DNA of 64,000 bases from Blattamonas nauphoetae (lineage: Eukaryota > Preaxostyla > Oxymonadida): the NCBI GenBank assembly GCA_033064195.1, contig JARBJD010000143.1, positions 62,001 through 126,000 on the forward strand. Direction: 5' to 3'. Below the pieces are notes generated by a model that was not told where the DNA came from, did no database searches, and saw nothing but the letters and a program-made list of their open reading frames with translations. Numbering within the stretch: the first letter of the stretch is position 1; every line of letters begins with the position of its first letter. A program made the position numbers and the translations under genes. Shown one piece after another: positions 1 through 11,179 of the stretch.

Positions 1-3000
1 CGTTCGGACCGCTGCGGACATCATCATCGTCTGATCTCCGCTCACCTCGTCACACTCAGCCCTCTCGAATTGTACACCAACTCCCTCCAGCTGTTCAACG
101 GAACCTGATCATGTCAGATTTTGAACATGATGGCTTGTCGTTGTCCAAGCCTTCCACGGCGTCTCTCTCCCATCTTCGCAATCGCTCCAGAACAATCTCG
201 TCTCCCACTCTCTCTCGCCACTCCACCCAATCTTCACTCGACACTCTTCGCAGCGATCCACATCAACAACCACTCGTCCAACGACTCCACGCAGAAGGAC
301 AGGCCAATCTGGAGAAAGTGTTGATGAACATGTCGCCAGATCTCTTCACATCACGCGGCCTTCTTTTGTATTGCGAGGGAGAAGCCAATGCGTGGAAGAA
401 CGGACTTGAACAGCTTCTCCAACCATCTTTCGACGCCTTCGGTCTTCTCGCTCTCGTCCACAACAACGACATTCTGTTTGGGGAGTGTCTGTGTCACCTG
501 CAAGGAGGGATTTTTGAGATTCTGCTGAAATGGACAACACAACGCTTTGATTCATTCAAAGTCATTCGATTCGAGCAGATGCAGAACAAGGCTCAACAAA
601 CAAAGAGTTTGGAGAATCGGAAGAAGAAGATCGCTTCCGTTTTTTGTGTCGGCGGAGTCCAGCGATTCATCATGAACGGACGACTCCAACTCCACTCGTC
701 CAGACTCCACGCTCTTTGGCTTGCGGAAGGCCTCCAAATCCACCGCATCGGACACGCGGAATGGACACGCCGACAAGGACAATTGGAGCAGCTCCTTCGA
801 TGGAACGAGGAGGATGCGGAGAGAGCAGATGTCGTTTCAGTGAGTCGTCGGTCTCTCGAACAGTGCCCTCCCCCAACACAAGTGAATTTTGGGAAACTGA
901 AGCAGATCGAGCTGAAGCAACAAAGAGAGTTGATGATGATTGACACAAGCAATCCTCACAACCTGTCCTCCGTCCACTTGCTCCCTCTGAAGCATTCACC
1001 GTCGTTCGCTCAGCATCTCTTCTCCGACAATCCGTTCATCTTCGGTCGAATCAAGTTCCAAAAGACTGTCGAAAGAAGGCATCTCGACCAGATGGTTGAA
1101 AAGGTGAGGAAAGCAGCCGAAGCTGAGATTGACAAAACACAATCAACAACTTCACAGTTCACATCATCTCACTCCATCTTCACTGCTCTCTCTGCACAGC
1201 TGTCATCGATCCTTCTCCCTCTCAGCACAAACCGCCTCGTCTTCCTCGCAAACGCCAACAGACTCGTCGGAGGGATGGAACGCCAACGTTGTCTCGTTAT
1301 TGTCTCGACCACCGAGCTTGTCCTCGTCGACGACTGCTTCCTGGAAGGCGTGGACTTCGTCTCTCTCCCAACCAACCATCGCGTGACTGTCAGATTCGAT
1401 TCAGCTGGCTTTGTGAAGAGAATGGTCAGACTTCTTGGGACAACTTTCATGTTCGATGAGCGACCGAGGTTCGGATCTCTTCGCCAGGCAGACCTGCTGA
1501 AACAGGATGATGTGACGACAACGGAAGCAACATGCTCGTGCCCAGTTTGTGAAAGCGTGACGTCTCTCGCATGTTCTCGTGGACAGTCAGACGCGGAGCT
1601 GTTCGTTCAACACGCCATGCGATACTTGTGTCAGACGTCCAACAACACAGTCCTTCCTCACTCAATGCTTGTCTACACACATCGCTTCACACTCGCTCGC
1701 ATTGTGGACGTTCTTCCACGCAAATCCTCACAAATCCCATGTGCCTTGGAGATTGTGCCTCTCACCCAATCTCCACTCATGCTGATTTTCTCGGATCAGA
1801 TCACTCGCGATGCCCTCCTCGACGAACTGACGCAAACCATCACGACACAGAATTCGTTCTTCTCGCCTCATCTTCCACATCACAAAACTGGCGATGAACG
1901 GACTCATTCGTTTGCTCTCAACCCAAAACTCCCGCTCCTGACGAAGGATTCTCTCGGAACGTGGGTGTACACCACTTTAGACTCCGCCCGCAAAGATTGG
2001 ACTGAGGGCAAGCTGACCTCGTTCGAATATCTCTCCCTTCTCAACCACGCAGCTGGCTGCACCTCTCTCGACCTCAACCAGCATCCTGTCTTCCCGTGGG
2101 TTCTCCGAAACCATTCCACTCAATCACTCGATCTCACAGACCCTCGTTCGTTCCGAGATCTCTCTCGTCCACTCGGAGCAAACACAGAAGCTCGACTCCG
2201 AAAAGCCACTTCGCAATTTGAGGGGATGGTGGAAGTGGAGTTAATGGAGTCGGGGTCAGATCGACAGGGCAAGTCACTCGAAGACACTCTTCGATCCATC
2301 AACTCTTTTCATTCCAACGATTCCAAACGACGAAGCACATTCGGAAATCGACGGAAATCGAGCGGGTTGGCGATTAATCTTCCCCAGCTGGACACAGCCT
2401 CATTCCAGACACATCCGTACCACTTTGGGTCACACTACATGAACTCAGGGATTGCGTTGTTCTATCTCAACCGAATCGTCCCGTTTGCCATCAGCACGCT
2501 ATTCCTTCACTCTGGACACTTCGACCATTCCGACCGTCTCTTCCACAATTTGATCGAGACACACCGTTCAGCGAGTGAGGGTGTGATTTCAGACAACAAA
2601 GAGTTGGTAGATGGGTTCTTCACAACTCCAGCCATCTTTCAATCTCATCTTCCACGCGGCGTCCTCGGAAAGCGCACACCAGCCTTCCAACTCGACGACG
2701 AAGATGAATCGACACTTCGGAAAGACGGTGTTGTCCGCGGAAGTGAGGTGTGTGATGTCATCCTTCCATTGTGGGCCCACAAAGACGCCCATCGCTTTGT
2801 TGCTGTGAACAGAATCGCTCTCGAATCACCGCTCATCTCTCAGCAACTGCACAACTGGATCGACCTGATCTTTGGGTTCAAGCAGAAAGGAATCGAAGCC
2901 GTGCGAAGTGTCAACACATTCCCGCTTGTGACATACGAAGGGGCTGTGGACACAACTCAGATTGAGGACAAGACCATTCGAAAGAGTGTGTTGCAGCAAA

Positions 3001-6000
3001 TCAACAATTTTGGTCAAACGCCAGCTCAGCTCTTCACTCGTCCACATCCAGCACGCGTCCATCTCTTGGACGGTCCATCAATGAACGAGATTGCGCATGT
3101 TCTGGTCTGCATTGGGAGTGAGAAGGTTGGAGAAGGAAGGGTGAATGATCTATCGATCGAAACGAGGCAGGAAGGAGGTGTGGTCTGTGTCTTCTCTCTG
3201 AACGAGTCCAAGCTGATCCCAAATGGGTCAGGAATTGAGGTTGGGATCGTTCCAGGCACACCGCACATCTCAATCTTCGTCCCATCGTCAACATCAAACA
3301 CTTTGGACGTCACCGACAGTGTTCAAATGCTTGCCTCCGATGCTCACACCTGCCTCTCTGTTGTTGCCGGAGTGATTGGAGAGAACGATCGAATCCCGCT
3401 CTTCCCGTCGAGTGTATCCGTCTCCACTTCGGAGAGTCTGTCTGGAATTGACTATGTGAGCGAAGACGACCTCGCTCTCTTCTTCTCTGCCGCACAGGAA
3501 CTGGCTCGGACGAGCGAAGCTGGGGAAGCATCCATCAGCGGGTCGATTGATTATGTGTGGAAGACGAGGAAGGAAGAAAGAAAGCGCGAGAGAAAGCAGA
3601 AACTTGATTCGCAGCTGCAGAATCTTCCTCCTTTCCCAGACCTCGCCCTCGATTCAATCACTGTCATTCCTGACTCCAAAGTGAGTGAGACCCTTGCCAA
3701 CCTCGACTCACCCCCACCCCTCCCATTCCTCTCCTTGGAACCTGATCCTGCTTCTCAACTGGCAGGGAAAAGCGAGGTGATCAGACAGATGAACGAGGAG
3801 CTTCTCCCCGTCCTTTGCGAACTCTCTTCCTCTCTCTCCTTCTCTCTCGCTACTCCCGTCATCGAAAAACCTCGACCAGACGTGAAACTTGAGCCTCTCC
3901 TCGATGCACTTCAATCGGACGATTTGTTCGAGACAAGCCTTGCCCCGAACATCATCACAGAGGCAGGCACTTCGCCCAAATTGATCGCTCATCGTTCGAG
4001 TCCACTTCAAAACGACTCCAGCCCCCGACAATGGCTCTCCCCACAGCAACTCCATCCTTCCACACTGAGCCCCGAAGTGAGCCGAAACTCCCCTCCTCCA
4101 AAGCCGCCGGTGCTGACGAGGCGGAAGACGTTCTCATCAACAGTTTCCCTTCCCAGCCTCCTTCCGGACATGCACCAGCCTGGACCCTCTCCCCCAACAT
4201 CTGGCTTTGGTCTCAGCCGTGGTCGACAGGCGTCTTTCGCTGCTCTTGTGTTGGCGTCTGCGCTGGAACCAGTGAAGAAAGAGGAAGTTACTCATATTTT
4301 GGCTGATCCTGCACAGTTCATCTCGTCACAGACAGCTCCTGGCTTCCATCCCGTCGGGATTCATCCTTTTAGCGTCTCCTCGGTCGATGCCAACAGCAGA
4401 ATCTCGTCTGCTGTGTCCACAAGCTCCATCACATGTTCAGAACACGCCTTCTCTGTCGTCATCGCTGGTGCTGATGGGATGGTGTCTCTTCTCCGCTTCA
4501 CAAACACTTCTCTCTCGAGCTCGCAAAAACTAAATGGATCGTCGCCCTTATTCGACACCAACGGAAATGTGAAAATGGTTCGTTCCGGAAAGGAACTTCG
4601 GCAGCGAATGAAACTGAACGTGGTGAGTGGCCTGCGATCAGTGAAAGGCTGCTTCGATAACACTTCTCTATTCGACCTTGCGAACGACTACTCTCGCACT
4701 GTGTCAACCTCACCGCTCCTCTCTGCCCGCGCTTCATTCCCAAGACGCTCATCATTCACTCAGGCTCTCCCTCTCCAGTCTCCAGGAGGCATCAGACAGA
4801 CTTTCTCTCCTTCTCATCGGAGGGAAGCTTCGATTGAGGAACAGTTCAAGGACAGCGCTCTTCCACCAAACTGGGTCAACCACCCTTCCTTCGCGTTCAC
4901 TCTCCACCGCAACTCGCTCATCTCTTCATTTTCGTCAGCCTTCCACAACTTCAACCAAATCGGCCGAGCATCGCTCCCACTCTCAGCCAAGCAATCCAAC
5001 TCATCGTCACAAGCCTCTTCAGTCCTCTTCGCTGTGGACAAGACAACTGATCTGGTCGGGCACGTCGGCCGGTTGTGTGCGGTGAAGACAGCGCAGAGTG
5101 TGGACATGGCAGCGACAGCGGATGATCGAGGCCGAGTTGTGGTGTGGAATCTGTGGTCGCTGTCTGTTGAGTATTCGTTCAATCTCCAACACATTCTCGC
5201 ACAGCATTCTCTGCCTCGATCGTTCTCGTCTGAACACTCTCTTCCTCCTCATTCCACACGCAAGCCGATCTCGTCGATCACCTTCGTTCCTCACACATCT
5301 GCGCTGTATGCCTCGAGTGGGAATGTGATTGTCGAAATGGATTCTCGAGGGAGGATGATTGCGAAGGAGGAGATGAGCGAAAGAGACGACGAGGTGACCG
5401 TGTTGGAGTGTGTGTCTGAGAGGAAGTTCGGCGAGGAGAGGAAGGTGCTGCTGACGGGACATCGAAACGGAAAGGTGAGAATGTGGGAGACCTCATCACT
5501 CGAAAGGAAGGGATGGTGGTTCAGTGAGACTGTTGTGAAGTGGATTGAGGAGAAAGAAAGAGCTGGAAGACAGCAGATCGTTCAGAAACGCGCTTCTGAA
5601 CACCAACAATCGATCGAAGCGAAGACAGAGGATGACAACGATGGAGATCCCCTTCTTGATCCAGATGAAGCTATCGAAGACCTCCAACCACTTGATCCAT
5701 CCGTCACCCTTTCTCCATCCCTGCCTGCCATGTCCATCTGGAACGCGGTGCAGTCGGCGGAAGGAATCGCCGCTGTTGTCGTCTCCTCACTCGTCGAGAT
5801 CACTTTTGAGAAAGCCACTGCTCAGTTCCACTGGATGAAAAACGAGCCAGGCAGCAAAATGCGTTGTCTTGGATGTGTGAATGTGAATGAGCTTCACACC
5901 GGATTGGAGAAAACAACGAGAGACGGAAGAGTCAGGAAGTCGTCCGCCGGCGAGGATTCGATGCTGAATGAAGCAGACTCTCTGATGAGAAGCTCGATGC

Positions 6001-6542
6001 AAAGTCGGCACCATGCAGGACCCCCAACGCCTTTCATCCCCGCGTCGTCCGTCTCACTGTCCTCCCAACTCATGCCATCGTCCACACCCTCCTCCCCCTC
6101 CTCGCCGACTCCACCGTCATACGCCACGTCTCTCTCGTACTCTCTGTCCACTCACACTCTCGCAGTTGGCACGTCTGATGGCCGGATTGTCCGCTTCCGG
6201 GTATCTGACCAATCAGCGCCGACGATCTCACTCGTCTCGGGGGACAAGCAAGTGGACTGTGCTCGATGCAACACTCCGTTCAAGTCCCACCCGAGGACGC
6301 TCTGTCGGGGATGCCATCTGGTTGTGTGCCCCGACTGCCTCCGCACCATCCCCGCCCTCCCCTCTCACACCATCTTCACGTCTCTCAAAGTGTGCAAAGT
6401 CTGCGCTGCGAATGAAAACAGACGCTCGTTGCCTTTTGGAGGACTTGTCCACAGCGTTTTTGATTACTTGCCTCTTTCCGTGTCTTCAGATAGATCGTCT
6501 TCTTTCGAGTATTCCCCTGAGACTCATCCGTTTCTGATTTGA
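1..6542 (+). CDS. BEACH-WD40-FYVE-like protein, 5' partial
   Basis: Large scaffold of the BEACH family (LYST/neurobeachin/WDFY kin), which acts in vesicle and endolysosomal trafficking. The frame is open from base 3 with no stop, so the ATG at 111 is probably internal and the gene starts left of the window. Counting from that ATG (2143 aa), a PH-like segment lies near 537-573 and the BEACH core near 607-975, including the blocks HPVFPWVL, NSGIALFYLNR, NKELVDGFF and IDLIFGFKQKG. A serine/basic insert interrupts BEACH near 715-765. WD40-type blades follow between about 1447 and 2032 (for example DDRGRVVVWNLW, LLTGHRNGKVRMWE). A C-terminal zinc finger at about 2050-2098 has CxxC pairs and resembles FYVE, but lacks the usual basic RHHC core. 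No intron is needed. The last 1.5 kb recurs at 27.9-29.3 kb. BEACH call is firm; membrane binding by the finger is inferred. Confidence 0.93.
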   Translation, partial: FGPLRTSSSSDLRSPRHTQPSRIVHQLPPAVQRNLIMSDFEHDGLSLSKPSTASLSHLRNRSRTISSPTLSRHSTQSSLDTLRSDPHQQPLVQRLHAEGQANLEKVLMNMSPDLFTSRGLLLYCEGEANAWKNGLEQLLQPSFDAFGLLALVHNNDILFGECLCHLQGGIFEILLKWTTQRFDSFKVIRFEQMQNKAQQTKSLENRKKKIASVFCVGGVQRFIMNGRLQLHSSRLHALWLAEGLQIHRIGHAEWTRRQGQLEQLLRWNEEDAERADVVSVSRRSLEQCPPPTQVNFGKLKQIELKQQRELMMIDTSNPHNLSSVHLLPLKHSPSFAQHLFSDNPFIFGRIKFQKTVERRHLDQMVEKVRKAAEAEIDKTQSTTSQFTSSHSIFTALSAQLSSILLPLSTNRLVFLANANRLVGGMERQRCLVIVSTTELVLVDDCFLEGVDFVSLPTNHRVTVRFDSAGFVKRMVRLLGTTFMFDERPRFGSLRQADLLKQDDVTTTEATCSCPVCESVTSLACSRGQSDAELFVQHAMRYLCQTSNNTVLPHSMLVYTHRFTLARIVDVLPRKSSQIPCALEIVPLTQSPLMLIFSDQITRDALLDELTQTITTQNSFFSPHLPHHKTGDERTHSFALNPKLPLLTKDSLGTWVYTTLDSARKDWTEGKLTSFEYLSLLNHAAGCTSLDLNQHPVFPWVLRNHSTQSLDLTDPRSFRDLSRPLGANTEARLRKATSQFEGMVEVELMESGSDRQGKSLEDTLRSINSFHSNDSKRRSTFGNRRKSSGLAINLPQLDTASFQTHPYHFGSHYMNSGIALFYLNRIVPFAISTLFLHSGHFDHSDRLFHNLIETHRSASEGVISDNKELVDGFFTTPAIFQSHLPRGVLGKRTPAFQLDDEDESTLRKDGVVRGSEVCDVILPLWAHKDAHRFVAVNRIALESPLISQQLHNWIDLIFGFKQKGIEAVRSVNTFPLVTYEGAVDTTQIEDKTIRKSVLQQINNFGQTPAQLFTRPHPARVHLLDGPSMNEIAHVLVCIGSEKVGEGRVNDLSIETRQEGGVVCVFSLNESKLIPNGSGIEVGIVPGTPHISIFVPSSTSNTLDVTDSVQMLASDAHTCLSVVAGVIGENDRIPLFPSSVSVSTSESLSGIDYVSEDDLALFFSAAQELARTSEAGEASISGSIDYVWKTRKEERKRERKQKLDSQLQNLPPFPDLALDSITVIPDSKVSETLANLDSPPPLPFLSLEPDPASQLAGKSEVIRQMNEELLPVLCELSSSLSFSLATPVIEKPRPDVKLEPLLDALQSDDLFETSLAPNIITEAGTSPKLIAHRSSPLQNDSSPRQWLSPQQLHPSTLSPEVSRNSPPPKPPVLTRRKTFSSTVSLPSLLPDMHQPGPSPPTSGFGLSRGRQASFAALVLASALEPVKKEEVTHILADPAQFISSQTAPGFHPVGIHPFSVSSVDANSRISSAVSTSSITCSEHAFSVVIAGADGMVSLLRFTNTSLSSSQKLNGSSPLFDTNGNVKMVRSGKELRQRMKLNVVSGLRSVKGCFDNTSLFDLANDYSRTVSTSPLLSARASFPRRSSFTQALPLQSPGGIRQTFSPSHRREASIEEQFKDSALPPNWVNHPSFAFTLHRNSLISSFSSAFHNFNQIGRASLPLSAKQSNSSSQASSVLFAVDKTTDLVGHVGRLCAVKTAQSVDMAATADDRGRVVVWNLWSLSVEYSFNLQHILAQHSLPRSFSSEHSLPPHSTRKPISSITFVPHTSALYASSGNVIVEMDSRGRMIAKEEMSERDDEVTVLECVSERKFGEERKVLLTGHRNGKVRMWETSSLERKGWWFSETVVKWIEEKERAGRQQIVQKRASEHQQSIEAKTEDDNDGDPLLDPDEAIEDLQPLDPSVTLSPSLPAMSIWNAVQSAEGIAAVVVSSLVEITFEKATAQFHWMKNEPGSKMRCLGCVNVNELHTGLEKTTRDGRVRKSSAGEDSMLNEADSLMRSSMQSRHHAGPPTPFIPASSVSLSSQLMPSSTPSSPSSPTPPSYATSLSYSLSTHTLAVGTSDGRIVRFRVSDQSAPTISLVSGDKQVDCARCNTPFKSHPRTLCRGCHLVVCPDCLRTIPALPSHTIFTSLKVCKVCAANENRRSLPFGGLVHSVFDYLPLSVSSDRSSSFEYSPETHPFLI
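5025..6515 (+). repeat. Segmental duplication, partner at 27856-29346 (inverted)
   Basis: The WD40-FYVE part of the BEACH gene is repeated in reverse orientation at 27856-29346. Both copies span 1491 bases by my boundaries, so there is no net length difference. They differ only by scattered substitutions, and the protein changes I noticed are few (for example KTTD/KPTD, MAATAD/MVATAD, SSITF/SPIAF). The edges are sharp and lie inside coding sequence on both sides, which points to a recent copy. Confidence 0.93.
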
Positions 6543-6714
6543 TCTCATACTTTAATGATTTATGTTCACATGTCTTTGTTTGATTTCATGATTCCTGATT
6601 TTGGGGGGCTATTTGTTGAAAAAATGGAAGATCAATTCCCAGAGTCCCCTTTTTTATCCGATCTCCTCAGGATGATTATACACTGGCAGAAATGAACGGG
6701 ATGCATTTCACAAG

Positions 6715-7512
6715 GTGTCTGCATTAAGGGACAATTCATCGCAAACAATTTTGAAGAAAACACAACGAATTGAGGGCAGTGAACCAAATTCCAATCGCCT
6801 CTCGACATCACCAGAACTGTTTCATGCTCCAACTCCCCTCCAAACACTTCCACCATTGGATTGCACGGATCCTTCACATTACAACGTCGGCCACACAATT
6901 TTCATCAAAATCGAACATTCTCAAGATGACTATGACTGTTATCGTTGGAGTTCTGCCTTTCTTTCCGATCCATTCACATCTGGAGTTGTCTCGGTCTCTC
7001 TCACATTTCTCTCGATTTCAGGTGTGCTTAATTCCTCTTCATTCTTTGATCAGGTGGAACGTTCTCCTTTGGTTTAATGGATTCTTCATCTCCCATTCCT
7101 CCAATTGATGAAGAACTTGGATTTCGAGCCAAAAGTCTGTTTTTCTCTCTTCTCATCTTCTCAGACTCTGTCGGTCTCGACAGATATGGGCAACTCTGGT
7201 TCAAAACTCCATCATCGGGTTCAGGTCGATCTTGTCATTCTGTTATGAATGAAGGCGATTGTGTCCGAATGGAGGTTTATCTTGACTCAACTCCTCGAAC
7301 AGTACAATTCTTTGTGAATGGCGAGCCTGGAAGAAGTTGCGTGTCAGGAATCCCTTCATCAGTGCGAATTGGAGTCTGATTCTATTTTCTCCCTTTCTCG
7401 CATTTTCCAGTTTTCTGTCAAGAATCCAAAAACGTCATTCCGAATCGACAACGTTTCTCGCCTCTCCCGACCAACACCAATCTCAGAGGGGGTATTAGAA
7501 GTGAAATGGTAA
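6715..7512 (+). pseudogene. SPRY-like protein gene, copy 1 (no start codon)
   Basis: Three coding blocks match two other copies in the window (38.8-39.5 and 50.8-51.5 kb, both minus strand). Block 1 (to 7021) carries PPLDCTDPSHYNV. Block 2 (7054-7373) carries MDSSSPIPP and the SPRY/concanavalin-A-like stretch GDCVRMEVYLDSTPRTVQFF. Block 3 (7411-7512) ends ISEGVLEVKW and a stop. Two short introns, 7022-7053 (GTGTGC..CAG) and 7374-7410 (GTCTGA..CAG), keep the frame and are shared with the other copies. I find no ATG at the head of block 1 and a stop lies just upstream, so the copy is 5'-decayed or needs an exon I cannot see. SPRY domains generally bind protein partners; the ligand is unknown. 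Confidence 0.7.
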
Positions 7513-7699
7513 GCGTGATACACCAAGATTGCCTGATCGTCCCACCACGAAAGAGCCTACGCTCGCTGTCCTCTGCAGTCTCTTGAGGATGTGAGAAAAG
7601 ATGAGCAGGAAAGGGAAAAGCGGATACGAGGGAAGAAGAAGCTGCCAATCCCTTGAAAGGATGCTCTCATCTCAAAATAGCGATTAACAATCAATTGTC
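7513..7699. other. Short spacer, nothing recognised
   Basis: Purine-rich stretch between the SPRY copy and the coiled-coil pseudogene. It could contain more of the coiled-coil relic, but I cannot align it to the intact gene. Confidence 0.4.
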
Positions 7700-8880
7700 T
7701 CTTCTCACTTCCGAAATCGGGAGCCCACCGACAAATACAGAATCAGATGCATGTCGGAGCGAGCAATGCTGTTCCATTGTTCACTGAATGAAGGATTGAT
7801 TTGGTGGAATAAAAGGAATGGCTTCCAATCGTCCTGACTGCCACACTGAGGAAAGATGTTTTGAAGCAATTGAATCAATGGAAGAGGCACATCTTCTTCA
7901 CAAACAAAATGAGGAAGAACAGCAACGAAGAGCAGGACTGGCTGAACAACACCAAACAATTTGAGACCAAGACACGCGTGACGACAATTATTGCCACCAA
8001 AGACGGAAGAAGAACACGAAATAGCAGATGGGATGTCAGTTTCCATCATTTCTTAGATCAGTTCACGAAGAATGGATGATCATCTCTCGAACAGTCGCTC
8101 AGCCTCATAATAAGCTTTGACTCGAATTGTCAAAGACAGAAATCGAAGACACCGAAGGAGATTTCACTATTCCTGTTCCAATTGATGTCTCCCCACTCTT
8201 CTTGGACTCTCTCGTGAAGAACGAACATCTTCATTCAAATGCAGGTTCACCACATCCAAACATCATGCAGTTCCATTCATCCATTCACATACACCATTGA
8301 GCCAATCTTGATGCTCGGCTGACGATGGCCAGACATTGGAATGGTAGGAACGAGAGTGACTCGAACGTGAGCAGGAATTGGCTGAATTACGAGCAGTATC
8401 TGATCATCCAAATCATTCAGTGGAGAATCTCCATCCTGATGAAGCAGAAATTTCAAGTGAATTGGAAATGCTCACAACAAAACTGACGCAAAACAAGAAG
8501 CATGAAGAAGAACGGCTTACACAACAGGAAAACGCGAATATGGAACAAAAAATGAAAGATCAGAACGCATATAGAACCATTCTTGGCGAATATATGCTGA
8601 AGGAACTTTCCTAAAAACTTTGGGAACGACACTCTGAAACGGCTCCAGAAACAGAGAATATGGGAGTCAAGACTGAAATGGACAAAGAATTGTGAAGTGA
8701 CATCATGCTGTATGTGAGGGCATTCTTCAGAAATGGGAATACTGCAGACAGGCCGCGATGAACGAGGAACGAGTCAAACTCACCGATTCTGCGACGTTGA
8801 CAGGAAGTGACAAAGACCAAACGACAGACACATTTGGAGAATACCAAAACAACAATATTGCACTTCAGAAACGGTCACAT
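7700..8880 (+). pseudogene. Decayed copy of the coiled-coil gene at 41.6-43.3 kb
   Basis: Stretches of translated sequence line up in order with the intact minus-strand gene at 41561-43337: a SPPTDAES-like block near 7710, MEEAHLLHKQN near 7880, ATKDGRRTRN near 8000, DHPNHSVENL near 8400, then HEEERLTQQENANMEQKMK near 8500. The blocks fall in different frames and are broken by stops, including one straight after the TILGEYMLKELS block. It is therefore a relic, and its divergence from the intact gene suggests it is older than the 1.5-kb BEACH duplication. Its position beside a SPRY copy echoes the SPRY/coiled-coil neighbourhood at 38.8-43.3 kb. Confidence 0.85.
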
Positions 8881-9156
8881 TGATTCATTTCAGTTTTTTC
8901 TCCGGATGGAAATCTCAAATCACGGTCAAAGAGTGATTGATCAGCCAGAAATTGTGACGAAATGAGAGTAAAAATGTCAGAATAGCGATAATTGAGAATT
9001 GAAATGACGTCATGAGACTATAGAACTCAGGTCTGACCTTTCGCAACGTTTTTCTCATTCCCTCTTTTTCTCACTCTTTTCGAATTGCAGTGCTGAGCCA
9101 TTCGGTGTGATGATGGATCGGCGATTCGACAAGGCTACGAGATAATCCTGGTTCAT
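8881..9156. other. Intergenic, nothing recognised
   Basis: Spacer between the coiled-coil relic and the 3' end of the next minus-strand gene. No coding block, RNA gene or repeat seen. Confidence 0.4.
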
Positions 9157-10560
9157 TCACTGTGAACCAGTGGTGGAAGATGTTGAAATGAGAACCACGA
9201 AGAGTTTGTGGAGAACGGTGAGGGTTGGGTATGTTTGAATCGATTTCGCGATTTCCTGAATCATCGAAGTGCGGAGCTCGTTGTTCGTCGGCGCAATCGA
9301 GCTGAGTGCACGACTTCCCAGTTCCGTGAATCCAGAGACATCGGGTCTGGGAACGATGTTGGCAGCGTCAGGCAAGCAGATCATTTGGAGGAGGAGAGAG
9401 AGAAGCGTTTTGAAGTGTTCTGCGTAGGTTTGCTGATTCGAAGAGAGAAACACTTGAAATCGCTCCAACTGCTTGAAGTTTGTTTGGAGACCTGGAAAGT
9501 CCTTCCTGTCGATCATTTCCCAGCACGAATTGAAGAAGAACGACCATTCAAGTGGCGACATCTCGGACGGGTCAACAACCTCATTGGCAGCACCAGTTGT
9601 GAGAGAAGGCGGTTTAAAAAGATTCAAATTGTCAATTTGTTTGGCAATGAAGGGAGGGTCTCGCATGAATGGATAGAGAAGGAAACGGGTTGAATCGTCG
9701 ATCTGGGAATGGTAGTACGGAAGATTCGAGACTGCGAAGCGAATTTGCAAGAACTCTAAACTCCCCGTTTGAACCTGGGAAAGAGTGTTGAGGAGTGTCT
9801 GAGCATACGCAGAGGGGGGAGGCACCGATGATCGAAAAAGCGATGGGACGACGAGACGAACGTCCGGCTGGAGAATGCTCGGAAAGGGAAGCGAGAAATA
9901 ATGATCGAGGATTGGTTGTGGCTGATAATGAAGGGCAGGTTGAGGAGGATTGAGGTTAAATGGTTCGGGGTCAGGAAATGATCGAACAAGATCCGAAGCA
10001 TATGGATGAAGAAGTGAAATGCCCAGAAGCACGTGATCTCTTGACTGTGGAAAAGAGACAACCAGAGAAAAAGCAAGAGTGATCACAAATTGTTGGAGCT
10101 GGCGGTACGTGTCGATGACATTCGTCGAAACTGCATACAATAAAGTCTCCAAGAGGAAAAGAAGACGAGCAGTGTGTTGGCGAAGAGATGGAGTGAATGG
10201 ATCAAAGTTGGTAGGATTACTGAGGATCGTCCACAACGAAGTAACGATAGAAGACGAATCGATTGGGAGGGAACGCTTTGAAACTCGCAAAATCTATCGA
10301 AATCAACGAAAACGAAAAGACAAACCGAAAAGAGAGGCTTCAGAAGCCAATAAATGTGGCTCACAAGTGGACACGGCCGAGGCTGGTTGTTTTGAAGAAC
10401 AAACTGAATCGTCCCGTTCAGTGATTGATGTTGCCCAATCTCCATGAATTTCACTGAAAAAGGGAAGTGAGTCCGATGACACGCTGGAAGGGTGTGGAGT
10501 GTGTGGAATGAAGACGGTAGAACAAGTTTCAGAATTCTCGATCCACGACCATGCAGGCAC
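9157..10560 (-). CDS. Unrecognised gene, exon structure uncertain
   Basis: I do not recognise this family. The main exon encodes about 370 residues, rich in hydrophobic helix-like segments in its first third and proline around LNPPQPALHYQPQ, ending STTGSQ. A preceding block (10560 down to about 10310) with PAWSWIENSETC and HTPHPSSVSSDSLPFF joins it in frame if an intron with donor GTTTGT is removed, giving EASLF then VSKRSLP. Upstream, blocks such as VIGILEKVAKCEP and DDWPSFVNIFLM (10.78-10.9 kb) look coding, but linking them requires either splicing around or reading through a TGA in the LRCELLKLLNT frame. The gene is thus either longer with small introns or partly decayed. The helical pattern suggests an alpha-solenoid; that is inference. 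Confidence 0.5.
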
Positions 10561-11179
10561 GATGTCCCGTGTGAATTGTTGAAGGGAAACAGCGCTCCAA
10601 GAGCTTGTGCATACAAAAAATGTGTTGAGTAACTTGAGCAGTTCACAACGAAGAACAAGATCAAGTCAGAGTACAAAAGCGTCAATCGGTCTCGTTCTGA
10701 AAGTGAAAATCTGATGGTCCTGAAAAATACAACAAAATGAGAGTATACTCCGATTTTCTTGTTGATTTCCCAACATAAATCACCATCAAGAAGATGTTCA
10801 CAAATGAAGGCCAATCGTCTTCTCGAGGTTCCGTCGGTTCACATTTCGCAACTTTCTCCAATATTCCAATCACAGAGAGGACATTTTCTGGGAAAGTCGA
10901 AGAAGACCAAAGAAGAACCTTTCGTTGGTGGCTGATGGAGAAGTGGCGCTGCTGCGGATATTTGCTTTTTCAATTCATTATCCAATTTCTGGTGATTGTC
11001 ACTTTCAGTTCGTTGAGCCTGGTTTTTGCGGATTTTTTGTTCACCGAATCGCGGGTGTGACATCAAATCTGATTCATTAAAAGATTGTGGTCTCAATTCC
11101 AAGATCTCACTTGCTCCACAAATCCAAAGTAGAGCTCCGCAAGTCCCTCTCCAAGGATTGGAGTAATCAGTCCTTCACG

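Noticed and set aside
6013-6537. 174-codon frame within the BEACH gene end, repeated at 27807-28358
   Set aside because: It is an alternate-frame shadow preserved only because the underlying WD40-FYVE sequence was duplicated.
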